64,000 nt of DNA. Origin: Cytophagaceae bacterium (GTDB taxonomy: Bacteria; Bacteroidota; Bacteroidia; Cytophagales; Cyclobacteriaceae). The notes under the pieces were generated by a model. It was not told the origin of the DNA. It did no database searches and saw nothing but the letters and a program-made list of their open reading frames with translations. Shown piece after piece: positions 36,645 to 45,378 of the stretch (its first letter is position 1; each line of letters starts with the position of its first letter). The position numbers were made by a program, and so were the translations under genes. Location of the stretch: assembly GCA_006969745.1 (NCBI GenBank), contig CP030886.1:4003234-4067233 (forward strand), read 5' to 3'.

Positions 36645-37037
36645 TTAAGCTGTTTTTTGGTATTGATCCGGATGAAATTCTACAAATCTGAAAGGAAGGT
36701 TCAACAAGTCACTATAGTCTTCACCTGCTTCCAACATGTCTTCGTCATCCTCTTCGTAGTACCAGCGAACGATGACTTCTTTGCCTTTATTCTCCAGTGC
36801 CTTTATTTCTTTCAATAGATCATAAATACATTTAGAAGAGCTGGTATTGAAGTATTCCATTTTGATTCTTACATCAAATTTATCTCCGCTGATATTGGAA
36901 ATTACTTCTTTCAAAGGGTCATAAAACTGAATGGAATTCTCTGGGCTTGATCTACCGTATAATTTAAAAACTCCTTTATTCGGATCTAGCAATACGGCTG
37001 GTGTGTTTCTTGTAGGATATATTTTGATTGGTTCCAT
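36645..37037 (-). CDS. SiaC-family regulatory phosphoprotein (DUF1987)
   Basis: A 130-residue cytoplasmic protein of the SiaC/DUF1987 family, which has a SpoIIAA-like fold switched by Ser/Thr phosphorylation. The central strand and switch FDVRIKMEYFNTSSSKCIYDLLKEI (residues about 62-86) carry the phosphorylatable Thr/Ser cluster. In Pseudomonas, SiaC is phosphorylated by SiaB, dephosphorylated by SiaA, and binds the SiaD diguanylate cyclase; none of those partners is in this window. It is the last of four minus-strand genes (38953 to 36645). Confidence 0.88.
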   Translation of the reverse strand: MEPIKIYPTRNTPAVLLDPNKGVFKLYGRSSPENSIQFYDPLKEVISNISGDKFDVRIKMEYFNTSSSKCIYDLLKEIKALENKGKEVIVRWYYEEDDEDMLEAGEDYSDLLNLPFRFVEFHPDQYQKTA

Positions 37038-37232
37038 TGGTTTCTTCCTTCAAGTATAAATAGAATAAAAATTTCGGAGAACAGCATATCCTTTTAGGTG
37101 AGAAGTCGGATATGTTCGTTTAGTGGTTTATCTGACTTGATAAAGGTTGCTAAGTACTCTAAATAATAAACCCGCAACGCTGGAAGATTGTTGCACTTTA
37201 AAAGTATATCTTTTACTTTTTTTTAGAAGGGC

Positions 37233-37673
37233 TCATACCGACTGGTCGATAAACCTATCTGTTACATTTTTGTAAGTGCATATTACGTGCATTATCGAGC
37301 TTCCATCTAAAATAGGATGGGCATTTACTTCCAACCAAACTTTGTCATTTTTGAGCGGTCTGGAGACACCCATGACCACACCAACCTTCGGTTTATAGTT
37401 TGTAATTACATCAATAATAGGAAAATCGTATGGTTGAAATTTGCTCCCATCCGCATGTGTCACTTTCCAGTAGGGATCCATTGCAGAGTTACCCATGTAT
37501 TGCTCTTTGCTAAGACCAAGTAACTCATAGGCAGCTTTATTACAAATTATTGGAGATGCATTGGGATTGTAAATGCCAACTCCAATATCCAGATCATCGA
37601 CCAATTGATGAAAGGCTTCTTCACTTGATAAGAAAGACTCATTCAATTGATCAATATCCAGATGCGATTCCAT
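37233..37673 (-). CDS. Stand-alone PAS-domain protein
   Basis: A 146-residue protein that is essentially one PAS domain (residues about 18-140, FHQLVDDLDIGVGIYNPNAS, ICNKAAYELLGLSKEQYMG, ending ICTYKNVTDRF). No kinase, cyclase or DNA-binding output is attached, so it should work by binding another protein. It begins 6 bp after the stop of the secreted-protein gene at 37680 on the same strand. SiaC follows 195 bp later. A PAS-SiaC partnership is only inferred from order. Confidence 0.85.
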   Translation of the reverse strand: MESHLDIDQLNESFLSSEEAFHQLVDDLDIGVGIYNPNASPIICNKAAYELLGLSKEQYMGNSAMDPYWKVTHADGSKFQPYDFPIIDVITNYKPKVGVVMGVSRPLKNDKVWLEVNAHPILDGSSIMHVICTYKNVTDRFIDQSV

Positions 37674-37679
37674 GACAAA

Positions 37680-38198
37680 TCAGTCGAGCTTTAAATGATG
37701 AACGTGTTCGTCGATCAAATCGATTCGTTTTGTCACATTAATCACGTATTTCGCTAGCTCTTTTTCCAACTTCTCAACCTCCTTGTAATAATCAGAGCCA
37801 CTTGATTTATCATATTTCTCCTCTATTTCGGCAAACCTCTCACACTCGTCTTTCAAGAATGCTTTAAAATTTGGTGTTGTGTAGTCAGTCTCGACTGTTA
37901 GAATGTCCTTAAGCGTGGCTGTTGCTTCCTTATCCTTAACATCTGCATACTTTTCTGAAACGACATTATATAATACCGTATCATAGTGATGAATTCTATC
38001 CAGCAATTCAATTGTATTGGTTCTGTATTTTTCTGATGTGCAGTAGTACTTCATTCCAGAATATTTCTGAAGAGCTTCCGCTTGCTTATCCCATTTAATA
38101 GTTAAATCATCGATGGTAGCAACGATATCTTCATCTTGTGCAAATGATGAAAAAGATAGAAGGCACAACGTTATTGCAAATAGACGCTTCATAGACAT
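37680..38198 (-). CDS. Secreted helical protein, paralogue of the gene at 4343
   Basis: A 172-residue exported protein (signal peptide ending SFSSFAQ; ATG at 38198 or, equally likely, 38192). It matches the product of 4343-4879 along its full length, sharing WDKxAxxLxxYSG, the single Cys near residue 52, LLDxIHHYDTVLYNV, TLKDI, DEC and a last VTKRIDLIDEHVHHL. No family name is recognised. As at the first locus, a gene for an EF-hand protein lies close by (155 bp upstream here). The pair may function together in a periplasmic or envelope process. Confidence 0.8.
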   Translation of the reverse strand: MSMKRLFAITLCLLSFSSFAQDEDIVATIDDLTIKWDKQAEALQKYSGMKYYCTSEKYRTNTIELLDRIHHYDTVLYNVVSEKYADVKDKEATATLKDILTVETDYTTPNFKAFLKDECERFAEIEEKYDKSSGSDYYKEVEKLEKELAKYVINVTKRIDLIDEHVHHLKLD

Positions 38199-38353
38199 AG
38201 GTTTTGGTTAAAATATTACTCAATTTCGTTTAAATAGAAGATAATTAAAACTTGTTTGGTCGATTGATCTCAATGATAGTTCGAAATTCATCACAAACTA
38301 ATCATGATAAACAGTATTTGAACAGGATGAGGAGAGTTTAGTCTTGGTAAAAC

Positions 38354-38953
38354 TTAATTCAAAACTGTGATAAGCTTATCTATGTAATCGTGGCTCAGCG
38401 ACTTATATTGTCCAAACGTATAAATCTCGATAGTAGCATTGCTTGAGGAGAAGTAGTTGTTAATAGCATCGTACAGTTCGGTCTTACTTAAGACACCATC
38501 CTTATTTACGTCAAGCTGTTTAAAAGCAAAAATTATGTTTGCTCTATTCAATCCTAAAATTCGATAGAGTGACTCAAACTCATCAAAGTCAATAACGCCA
38601 TCTCTGTTTTGATCAAACAAATCAAACAAGAACCTGACTGCAGAGACGGAGAACCATCTGATAAAATAAGATTCTTTTTCTGTGTCATTGCTACGTTTGA
38701 TGATATTTACCCATTCCAAAATGTTGATTCTACGACCCTTTCCATTTGTAGCCTCTATAAGTAGCTTATCAAAATTCTTTAGTGTGACATAGCGTAGATG
38801 ATTTATTTCAGAATCAGTAAACTGGTCAGGTTTGGCGGCAACCAAACGATCGATTATTTCATCCATGTCTGCCGGTTCTAACACACCATCTCGATTCACA
38901 TCAAGTGCGTAGAAAAAGAAAACCCATTTCTTTATTGTGTCTTTGAGTTGCAC
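38354..38953 (-). CDS. EF-hand calcium-binding protein, paralogue of the gene at 7423
   Basis: A 199-residue cytoplasmic protein with three canonical EF-hand loops: DVNRDGVLEPADM (near residue 18), DQNRDGVIDFDEF (near 117) and DVNKDGVLSKTEL (near 151), each with the D-x-[DN]-x-DG spacing for Ca2+. This is the calerythrin/sarcoplasmic type, one loop position being lost. It is better preserved than its paralogue at 7423. Calcium buffering or sensing is likely; no partner domain is fused. Confidence 0.9.
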   Translation of the reverse strand: MQLKDTIKKWVFFFYALDVNRDGVLEPADMDEIIDRLVAAKPDQFTDSEINHLRYVTLKNFDKLLIEATNGKGRRINILEWVNIIKRSNDTEKESYFIRWFSVSAVRFLFDLFDQNRDGVIDFDEFESLYRILGLNRANIIFAFKQLDVNKDGVLSKTELYDAINNYFSSSNATIEIYTFGQYKSLSHDYIDKLITVLN

Positions 38954-39100
38954 TTCTTTCGGTTAATTAGAGTCTAAGCTATCAAAGGTTGGTGACATAT
39001 AAATCTATTTTAGATCAATTATCATTGGTTTTTCCAAAGAACCAATCCAAACCACTTTATTCATTTACCTTTATTCGTATCATCCTAAAACAAGCGGATA

Positions 39101-40537
39101 ATGGACAAAATTAGTTTTGAAGGGTACGACACTAAAAATCATTTTGATGAGATGTTTGATGCAGATATGAAGGTGCGTCCGCATTATGAGTTGTTTCGAA
39201 AGAGAATTGAAAAAATGGATTGGAAGAAACTCAACTTCTTACAACACGCAACAGACAGAGCTCAGCTTTCCTTGGGAATGACATTCAATGTATACAGCGA
39301 CAATCAAGGGATTGAACGAATACTCCATCTCGACATCATCCCACGCATCATTTCCGGGGCAGATTGGGACAAACTTGAAAAGGGATTGAATCAGCGGATA
39401 ACTGCACTGAATATGTTCATCGCAGACATTTATGGTGAACAGAAAGTGTTGAAGGACAAGATTATACCTGCAGAATTGATTACCTCAAGCGCATGCTATC
39501 TTAAAGAATGTATTGGACTAAAACCACCGGAAAATGTATGGTGCCACATCACAGGCTCTGATATGATCCGAGGAGATGATGATGAATTTTATGTCTTAGA
39601 AGACAATCTAAGATGTCCTTCCGGTGTCTCGTACATGTTGGAAAATAGGGAGATTCTCAAGAGGACATTTCCCGAGTTGTTTGAGAGATTAAAGGTGAGA
39701 CCGGTTCATAATTATGCTCATTATCTCAGAGACATGATGGAATCTTTGACTCCAATACAACGCCCCAGTATCGCTGTTCTCACACCAGGCATTTACAACT
39801 CGGCCTACTTTGAACATGCCTATTTGGCACAGCAGATGGGAGCAGAGCTTGTGGAAGGAAGGGACTTGGTGGTACAAAATGATTTTGTATATATGATTAC
39901 CACCAATGGCCTTAAAAAGCTCGATGTGATCTATCGGCGTGTGGATGATGATTTTATAGATCCATTAGTCTTTAACAAAGATTCTATGCTAGGTACTCCA
40001 GGACTTTTTGAAGCGTATAGAAAAGGTAATATAGTACTTGTAAATGCACCAGGAACAGGAGTCGCGGACGACAAGGCTGTGTATGCGTACATTCCTAAAA
40101 TCATTAAATATTACCTGGGTGAAGAAGCCATTTTAAAGAATGTGAAAACATACATATGTGATGAGCCGGATCAGATGCAATATGTAATAGATAATATTAA
40201 AGACCTTGTAGTAAAACAGACTGATGCATCAGGCGGGTATGGGATGCTGATTGGACCCAAGTCTACAAAAGAAGAGCAAGCCGAGTTTGTTAAAAAGATA
40301 AAAGCCAAACCAAGGAATTACATAGCACAACCAACAATCAATTTATCACGGGTGCCAACACTTTCTGACGATACCATTGAAGGGAGACATGTAGACTTAC
40401 GTCCTTACATCTTGTATGGTAAAGAAATGAAAATTGTGCCTGGTGCGTTGACCAGAGTTGCCCTGAAGAAAGGTTCGCTGGTGGTCAATTCATCTCAAGG
40501 CGGAGGAAGTAAGGATACCTGGGTATTAGACTCATAA
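39101..40537 (+). CDS. Circularly permuted ATP-grasp protein (COG2308)
   Basis: A 478-residue enzyme of the circularly permuted ATP-grasp group. Visible blocks include FNVYSDNQGIERILHLDIIPRII, the glycine-poor GSDMIRGDDDEFYVLEDNLRCPSGVSYMLENR, LTPGIYNSAYFEHAYLAQQMG, DVIYRRVDDDFIDP, ATP-binding VVKQTDASGGYGMLIGP, and LRPYILYGKEMKIVPGALTRVA. In many bacteria this gene is coupled to an alpha-E (COG2307) gene and a transglutaminase-like gene, and the set is proposed to make or attach a peptide through amide bonds. Here it leads a four-gene operon in which a metallopeptidase takes the place of the transglutaminase. Confidence 0.93.
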   Translation: MDKISFEGYDTKNHFDEMFDADMKVRPHYELFRKRIEKMDWKKLNFLQHATDRAQLSLGMTFNVYSDNQGIERILHLDIIPRIISGADWDKLEKGLNQRITALNMFIADIYGEQKVLKDKIIPAELITSSACYLKECIGLKPPENVWCHITGSDMIRGDDDEFYVLEDNLRCPSGVSYMLENREILKRTFPELFERLKVRPVHNYAHYLRDMMESLTPIQRPSIAVLTPGIYNSAYFEHAYLAQQMGAELVEGRDLVVQNDFVYMITTNGLKKLDVIYRRVDDDFIDPLVFNKDSMLGTPGLFEAYRKGNIVLVNAPGTGVADDKAVYAYIPKIIKYYLGEEAILKNVKTYICDEPDQMQYVIDNIKDLVVKQTDASGGYGMLIGPKSTKEEQAEFVKKIKAKPRNYIAQPTINLSRVPTLSDDTIEGRHVDLRPYILYGKEMKIVPGALTRVALKKGSLVVNSSQGGGSKDTWVLDS

Positions 40538-40540
40538 GAT

Positions 40541-41512
40541 ATGTTAAGTAGAGTAGCAAATTCGATTTATTGGATGAATAGGTACCTGGAACGAGCGGAG
40601 AATTATGCCCGTTTTATGGACGTAAATTATAACCTCTCACTGGAGATGCATCCGGGCATTACAGAGCAGTGGAAACCCCTGGTTGTAACTACAGGAGACT
40701 GGGAGCTGTATGAATCTTCTTATGGTGAACCGGATAAGAAAAACATCATATTTTTTTTAGGTTTCGATCCTAACAACGCCAATTCAGTTCTCAGTTGCAT
40801 CAATCAGGCACGGGAAAATGCAAGAGCAATAAGACCAGAGATTACCAAAGAAGTTTGGGAGCGGGTGAATGGTCTTTACTACAAAATGAAAGACGGAGTA
40901 GAAAAAAGTGTATGGGCGAAAAAGGATCCTAGAAAATTCTTTTTAGAGGTAAAGGAAACCTGCCAATTGCTTGCAGGCATCTATGACACCACCATTTCTC
41001 GTACCGAAGGGTGGCATTTTGGGAAACTTGGACAGTTTATTGAAAGAGCGGATAAAACATCACGAGTCCTGGATGTAAAATATCACATGCTCTTACCGAG
41101 TGCCACCGCAGTAGGTACACCAGTAGATTTAGTCCAGTGGTCTTCAGTGCTGAGATCAGTAAGTGCATATGATATGTATCGAAAGAAATATGGAAAAATC
41201 AATCCGCAGAGTATATGTGAGTTTCTCATATTTGATCGAAATTTCCCCAGGTCAATTATGAATTGCGTCGAGCAGGCAAAAGAATCACTAGATACCATTT
41301 CCGGACATAAAAATGATCAATTGAATGAAGCTGACAAGCACCTTGGAATGCTCAAGGCACACCTCGATTATTCCGACGTTCAAGAAGTTCTCTCGAGCGG
41401 TTTACACGAATATTTAGATGATATCCAAATCAAATTAAATAATGTCTCAGTGGCTATTTTTGAAAGCTTCTTTTCAACCCAAAACATACTGAAAAGACAT
41501 ACGCACTCATGA
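40541..41512 (+). CDS. Alpha-E domain protein (COG2307/DUF403)
   Basis: A 323-residue all-helical protein of the alpha-E family, the near-constant partner of circularly permuted ATP-grasp enzymes. It opens with the hallmark MLSRVANSIYWMNRYLERAENYARFMDVN and has LGQFIERADKTSRVLDVKY near residue 165 and FLIFDRNFPRSIMNCV near 230. No catalytic chemistry is known; it may be a scaffold or carrier in amide-ligase reactions. It is 3 bp downstream of the ATP-grasp gene and overlaps the peptidase gene by 4 bp (ATGA). Confidence 0.92.
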   Translation: MLSRVANSIYWMNRYLERAENYARFMDVNYNLSLEMHPGITEQWKPLVVTTGDWELYESSYGEPDKKNIIFFLGFDPNNANSVLSCINQARENARAIRPEITKEVWERVNGLYYKMKDGVEKSVWAKKDPRKFFLEVKETCQLLAGIYDTTISRTEGWHFGKLGQFIERADKTSRVLDVKYHMLLPSATAVGTPVDLVQWSSVLRSVSAYDMYRKKYGKINPQSICEFLIFDRNFPRSIMNCVEQAKESLDTISGHKNDQLNEADKHLGMLKAHLDYSDVQEVLSSGLHEYLDDIQIKLNNVSVAIFESFFSTQNILKRHTHS

Positions 41513-42546
41513 AAATATTTCAATGTGGCAATTGCGGTCATCCGCTGTTTTTTGAGAATACCTTTTGTGAAAATTGTAATCACACCGTAGGATATAATGA
41601 TATCCAATTGATCATGAACACCTTTGATCAATCACAGGATGCACAACTTTATGCGGATCGTGACAACAAGCATTATCGTTTTTGCAAAAACAAAGAACAC
41701 GATGTTTGCAATTGGCTGATCGAAGCGGAATCACCAAATGACTACTGTACGGCATGCTCGCTAAATAGGACCATTCCCAATCTTTCCAATAAAACGAATC
41801 ATGAGAAATGGCTCAAGCTGGAAACTGCAAAGCACAGACTCATTTATCAACTCCAACGTTTTGGATTGGATATTCCCAGTAAAATGGCCTCAGACAATGG
41901 GCTTTGCTTTGATTTTCTTGCCAAGCAAGAAGGTGTCAACGTAATGACAGGACATTCAAATGGAGTTATTACCATTTTGTTATCAGAGGCAGACTCAGTT
42001 CTACGCGAACAAATGAGAAGAGAGATGTCGGAGCCCTACCGCACGCTGATTGGACATTTCAGACACGAAGTTGGCCATTACTTTTGGGATAGGCTGATTG
42101 CCACCAACCCACAAACACTTGAGAGATTCAGAGCTTTATTTGGTGATGAAAGAATGGATTATGCAAGCGCTATGCAGTTGTACTATGATACTGGAGGCAA
42201 TCAACAATGGTCGGATTATTTCATCAGTAAATATGCCACTTCACACCCATGGGAAGACTGGGCTGAGTCTTGGGCGCATTATTTACACATTATGGATGTA
42301 ACAGAAACAGCCTATTACTTTGGCTTAAAAGTGGCACCGATCAAGGGATTTTCCGGAATGGAAGGCCATGTTAGGTATGATCCATACGATACAAAAGACT
42401 TCAACGCTGTAATAGAAGAATGTATTCCGCTACTATTTGCAGCCAATGCAATTAACAGGTCAATGGGTATTCCGGATGTCTATCCATTTGTAATCAATCA
42501 GGCGGTGCTTAGCAAAATGAAGTTTATTCATGAAATTCTGGTCTAA
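41509..42546 (+). CDS. Zinc-ribbon metallopeptidase (Peptidase_Mx-like)
   Basis: A 345-residue cytoplasmic protein. The N-terminus is a four-Cys zinc ribbon (CGNCG at residues 6-10 and CENC at 20-23), followed by a second Cys-rich segment (residues about 59-83). The catalytic HEVGH is at residues 186-190, with a downstream acidic-helix motif (HPWEDWAESWAHYLH, near 250) likely to give the third zinc ligand. I take this to be the putative zinc-binding metallopeptidase family. In this operon it replaces the transglutaminase-like protease usually found with ATP-grasp/alpha-E pairs, suggesting it processes the product or its target. Confidence 0.85.
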   Translation: MKIFQCGNCGHPLFFENTFCENCNHTVGYNDIQLIMNTFDQSQDAQLYADRDNKHYRFCKNKEHDVCNWLIEAESPNDYCTACSLNRTIPNLSNKTNHEKWLKLETAKHRLIYQLQRFGLDIPSKMASDNGLCFDFLAKQEGVNVMTGHSNGVITILLSEADSVLREQMRREMSEPYRTLIGHFRHEVGHYFWDRLIATNPQTLERFRALFGDERMDYASAMQLYYDTGGNQQWSDYFISKYATSHPWEDWAESWAHYLHIMDVTETAYYFGLKVAPIKGFSGMEGHVRYDPYDTKDFNAVIEECIPLLFAANAINRSMGIPDVYPFVINQAVLSKMKFIHEILV

Positions 42547-42549
42547 GTC

Positions 42550-43515
42550 TTGAATGAACGCAAAGAAATACTAGAAGTATCGAGAGCAAAATCTATAACT
42601 CACGAGACAGCTGTTCAGTCATTGTGGAGTGGTTACGGTGAAATAAAAAGGTATTTCCTTAAAGGAGGGAAGATAGCAAGTGTCATTGCAAAGCGCATTC
42701 AAATGCAGGCTGCCACGAACCATCCCAGAGGTTGGAATACAGATTTTTCTCACCAAAGAAAAATCAAATCATATCAGGTAGAGAAGAATTGGTACCAGTC
42801 TTACTCAAATCAAACCAACTCAAACTGCAGAGTACCAGCGTGCTATAAAATTTTGGAAGTTGATGGACTCTTGCTTTTGATAATGGAAGATTTGAATGCC
42901 TCAGGTTTTCACCTTCGAATCAGACCTGATGAAGTTACACTTGCACATGCAAAAAGTTGTCTCGCTTGGTTAGCAGCTTTTCATTCAAAATTTATGCATC
43001 AGCCAGCAGAAGGATTATGGTCTATTGGCACCTATTGGCATTTAGACACAAGACCAGATGAACTGGAGAAAATGCAAAACATTCATTTAAAGCAAGTAGC
43101 AAGTGAAATTGATTCAAAACTCAACAATGCGAAGCATCAAACCCTTGTCCATGGAGATGCAAAGCTTGCTAATTTCTGTTTTGATGAATTCGGCAAAGTA
43201 GCAGCGGTTGATTTTCAATACGTCGGAAAAGGATGCGGAATCAAAGATGTAGTCTATTTAATTAGCAGTTGTTTTGATGATTATAACTGTGAAAAATACG
43301 AAGAAGAGTTGCTTGCTCACTATTTTGATCGTCTTGAAATTGCTATGAATAGTGCGCCATCATTCCATTCCATTAAGAAAGAGTGGCTCCAATTATACCA
43401 ATATGCCTGGGCTGACTTTTATCGTTTCCTGGACGGATGGAATCCCGGACATTGGAAAATGCATAGATACAGCGAACGACTCACAAGAGCCGTAATAAAA
43501 GAATTGGCTCATTAA
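42550..43515 (+). CDS. Aminoglycoside-phosphotransferase/EcKinase-like protein
   Basis: A 321-residue protein-kinase-like small-molecule kinase. It has a TTG start 3 bp after the peptidase stop; the nearby ATG at 42554 is in another frame and soon stops. The catalytic loop HGDAKLANF (residues 201-209) and the metal-binding DFQ (221-223, in place of DFG) are intact, and a hinge-like MEDLNASG lies near residue 113. Kinases of this fold phosphorylate hydroxyl groups on sugars, choline, antibiotics or sterols. Within this operon it might phosphorylate a precursor or intermediate of the ATP-grasp product. Confidence 0.82.
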   Translation: MNERKEILEVSRAKSITHETAVQSLWSGYGEIKRYFLKGGKIASVIAKRIQMQAATNHPRGWNTDFSHQRKIKSYQVEKNWYQSYSNQTNSNCRVPACYKILEVDGLLLLIMEDLNASGFHLRIRPDEVTLAHAKSCLAWLAAFHSKFMHQPAEGLWSIGTYWHLDTRPDELEKMQNIHLKQVASEIDSKLNNAKHQTLVHGDAKLANFCFDEFGKVAAVDFQYVGKGCGIKDVVYLISSCFDDYNCEKYEEELLAHYFDRLEIAMNSAPSFHSIKKEWLQLYQYAWADFYRFLDGWNPGHWKMHRYSERLTRAVIKELAH

Positions 43516-43522
43516 ATCAGGG

Positions 43523-43558
43523 GGGTAGGGTATAGCATTCCTCACTGCGTTCTCTATT
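43523..43558 (+). promoter_or_regulatory. Predicted ECF-sigma promoter for the SGNH lipoprotein
   Basis: GGGTAGGGT (43523-43531), 15 bases, GCGTT (43547-43551), C, TCTATT (43553-43558); the ATG is at 43575. Same bipartite sequence as before fecR (16866) and before the Ig-repeat lipoprotein (16245-16279, minus), 27 kb away. It suggests control by the sigma at 16351. Confidence 0.68.
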
Positions 43559-43574
43559 CGTAAGCCATTAGAGA

Positions 43575-44540
43575 ATGAAACATATATCCGCCTTTACAAT
43601 ACTCCTAGTCGTCCTGTTCACATTTTCCTGCTCGAATGATGATACTATTGCTGAGCCATTACCGCAAGAAGGAGAACCACTCACCTCGAATCTTCGAACC
43701 TTCTTCTTTGGTCACAGCTTAATCAGTCATCTTGAGCAGGTTAATGTGACACCAAGTGACGAAACATCCATCCCACACTGGATGTATCTGATGTCGCAGG
43801 AGGCTGGCTACACCTACCAGGCTACCGGGCAATTCGGGTTTTTAACTTCGCATCGGGATTTCCCACCAGAAGCCAACATGTTGTTTGATTTAATGCCAGG
43901 AGTCTGGGACTCAGATACTCAGACATTTAGCGATGGTAATTTCAATTCCATTGTACTTACTCCGGCTAATTTCATTCAGTCTCAACCTGCTACCATCAAC
44001 TATGCAAATGAAGATTATTCCCCAGTGGACGCTACCATTGAGATATTTAATTGGGTTTTGGAACAAGAACCTGGCATGACAATCTACATCTATGAAGGGT
44101 GGCCTGATATGGCACCATTCATCCAAAGTTTCCCGCCATCCGAGACTGAACTACAAGACTTTCATAACTATACAGCCGGAGTGTTTCATCAATGGTGGCT
44201 AGACTATCAGGATGAGGTTATTCGATTGAGACCGGATCTCGATGTTCGGATGATTCCCGCAGGGCCTATACTGGAACGCCTATTAACAGAAACGCAGCTC
44301 AATCAGCTAGCAGTGACAGAAATATATGAAGATGATGCGCCGCACGGGAGAGCCACCTTATACTTTTTGTCAAGCATGGTCACTTATATGTCTATGTATG
44401 GAGTTGAAACACCATCTAGCTATGAAGCTCCACCCATCATTCACCCTCTGATTAATGAAAATTACGCATCGATCGTATCAATAATTTGGGAAGAATTAGA
44501 AGAATTTAACCATACTGACGGCTCCAGTCGGGTATGGTAA
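43575..44540 (+). CDS. SGNH/GDSL-like hydrolase lipoprotein
   Basis: A 321-residue lipoprotein (signal ending FTFSC, lipobox Cys19). The mature part has an SGNH-like order: block I FFFGHSLISH with candidate nucleophile Ser48, the central NSIVLTPANF, and a C-terminal DDAPHGRATLYFLSS holding the Asp-x-x-His pair. Such enzymes are esterases or carbohydrate deacetylases acting outside the cell. It follows the ATP-grasp operon by 59 bp in the same direction, but the ECF-type promoter just upstream and the terminator just downstream mark it as a separate unit. Confidence 0.78.
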   Translation: MKHISAFTILLVVLFTFSCSNDDTIAEPLPQEGEPLTSNLRTFFFGHSLISHLEQVNVTPSDETSIPHWMYLMSQEAGYTYQATGQFGFLTSHRDFPPEANMLFDLMPGVWDSDTQTFSDGNFNSIVLTPANFIQSQPATINYANEDYSPVDATIEIFNWVLEQEPGMTIYIYEGWPDMAPFIQSFPPSETELQDFHNYTAGVFHQWWLDYQDEVIRLRPDLDVRMIPAGPILERLLTETQLNQLAVTEIYEDDAPHGRATLYFLSSMVTYMSMYGVETPSSYEAPPIIHPLINENYASIVSIIWEELEEFNHTDGSSRVW

Positions 44541-44567
44541 AGATCAGGTTAATAAGGTGGTTAGTCG

Positions 44568-44601
44568 GCGAGTTTGTCAGCGATGGCAAGCTCGCTTTTT
44601 T
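44568..44601 (+). terminator. Rho-independent terminator after the SGNH lipoprotein
   Basis: Nine-base-pair stem GCGAGTTTG/CAAGCTCGC (one G-U pair) with a 10-base loop, followed by six T. It lies 27 bp after the stop at 44540. Confidence 0.88.
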
Positions 44602-44693
44602 ATTCGCAAGTACTCGTAATTTGAGGAATAGTAAGAAGCGGAAAGCAAAAAGATTACATATTATATTACCTTTAGTCCAAACTTAATCGAGCT

Positions 44694-45335
44694 ATGAATC
44701 AGCAGTCAAACAGTAGTGGAAAAATCGTAAGGATCTTAATAATAGTAGTAGTTGCCTTAGTTGCAATTATTGGCATTTGGTATTTTGGGTTCTACAAACC
44801 AGAACAAGAGGCGCTGGAGAAAGCACGCCTTGAACAACTTGCAAAAGCCAAAGCTGAACAAGAAAGAAAAGAAAAAGCTGCTCAAGACAAAGCTCGATAT
44901 GATCAACTGATTGCAGATGCAGATGCTGCGTTCAATCAAGAAGACTGGCAGTCTGCCCAATCACTTTACTCAGATGCTTCTCGCATATTGCCAAACGAGC
45001 AGTATCCTAAAGATCAATTAGCTATAGTAAATGGAAAATTGGATGAAATAGCAGCCCTGGAAGCCAAAAAAGCTGCTGGAATCGTAGAGACCGTGACATC
45101 ATCTACAGGCAGGTATTATATCATCGTATCCAGTAGCATTGATGTTGATTTAGCTACCGACTATGCTAAGAAACTGGCCAAAGAAGGTAGTGATGCCCAA
45201 ATTATCGAGCACGACAATGGTAAGAACCTATTCTATCGAGTATCACTGGGAAATTATTCATCACTAGTGGAAGCTCAATCGGCGCTACCGTCCTTTAGCG
45301 AATACGGAAGCGGTGTATGGATACTTAGATATTGA
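44694..45335 (+). CDS. SPOR-domain membrane protein
   Basis: A 213-residue protein: short cytoplasmic tail, one transmembrane helix (residues about 12-32, RILIIVVVALVAIIGIWYF), a long charged Ala/Lys/Glu coiled coil (about 35-75), a TPR-like pair (about 70-110), and a C-terminal SPOR domain (about 138-213, YYIIVSSSIDVDLATDYAKKL to GVWILRY). SPOR domains bind glycan strands lacking stem peptides, usually at the division site, so a cell-envelope or division role is likely. It forms a single gene after a terminator. Confidence 0.88.
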   Translation: MNQQSNSSGKIVRILIIVVVALVAIIGIWYFGFYKPEQEALEKARLEQLAKAKAEQERKEKAAQDKARYDQLIADADAAFNQEDWQSAQSLYSDASRILPNEQYPKDQLAIVNGKLDEIAALEAKKAAGIVETVTSSTGRYYIIVSSSIDVDLATDYAKKLAKEGSDAQIIEHDNGKNLFYRVSLGNYSSLVEAQSALPSFSEYGSGVWILRY

Positions 45336-45378
45336 GTGCTTTAAATAACCTTTTCACGTTTTAAGAATCAAGTGATTT

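Noticed and set aside
43550-43575. TTCTCTA/TAGAGAA inverted repeat around the start of the SGNH gene
   Set aside because: Its left arm lies within the predicted -10 element and so would not be in the transcript; no RNA structure can be claimed.
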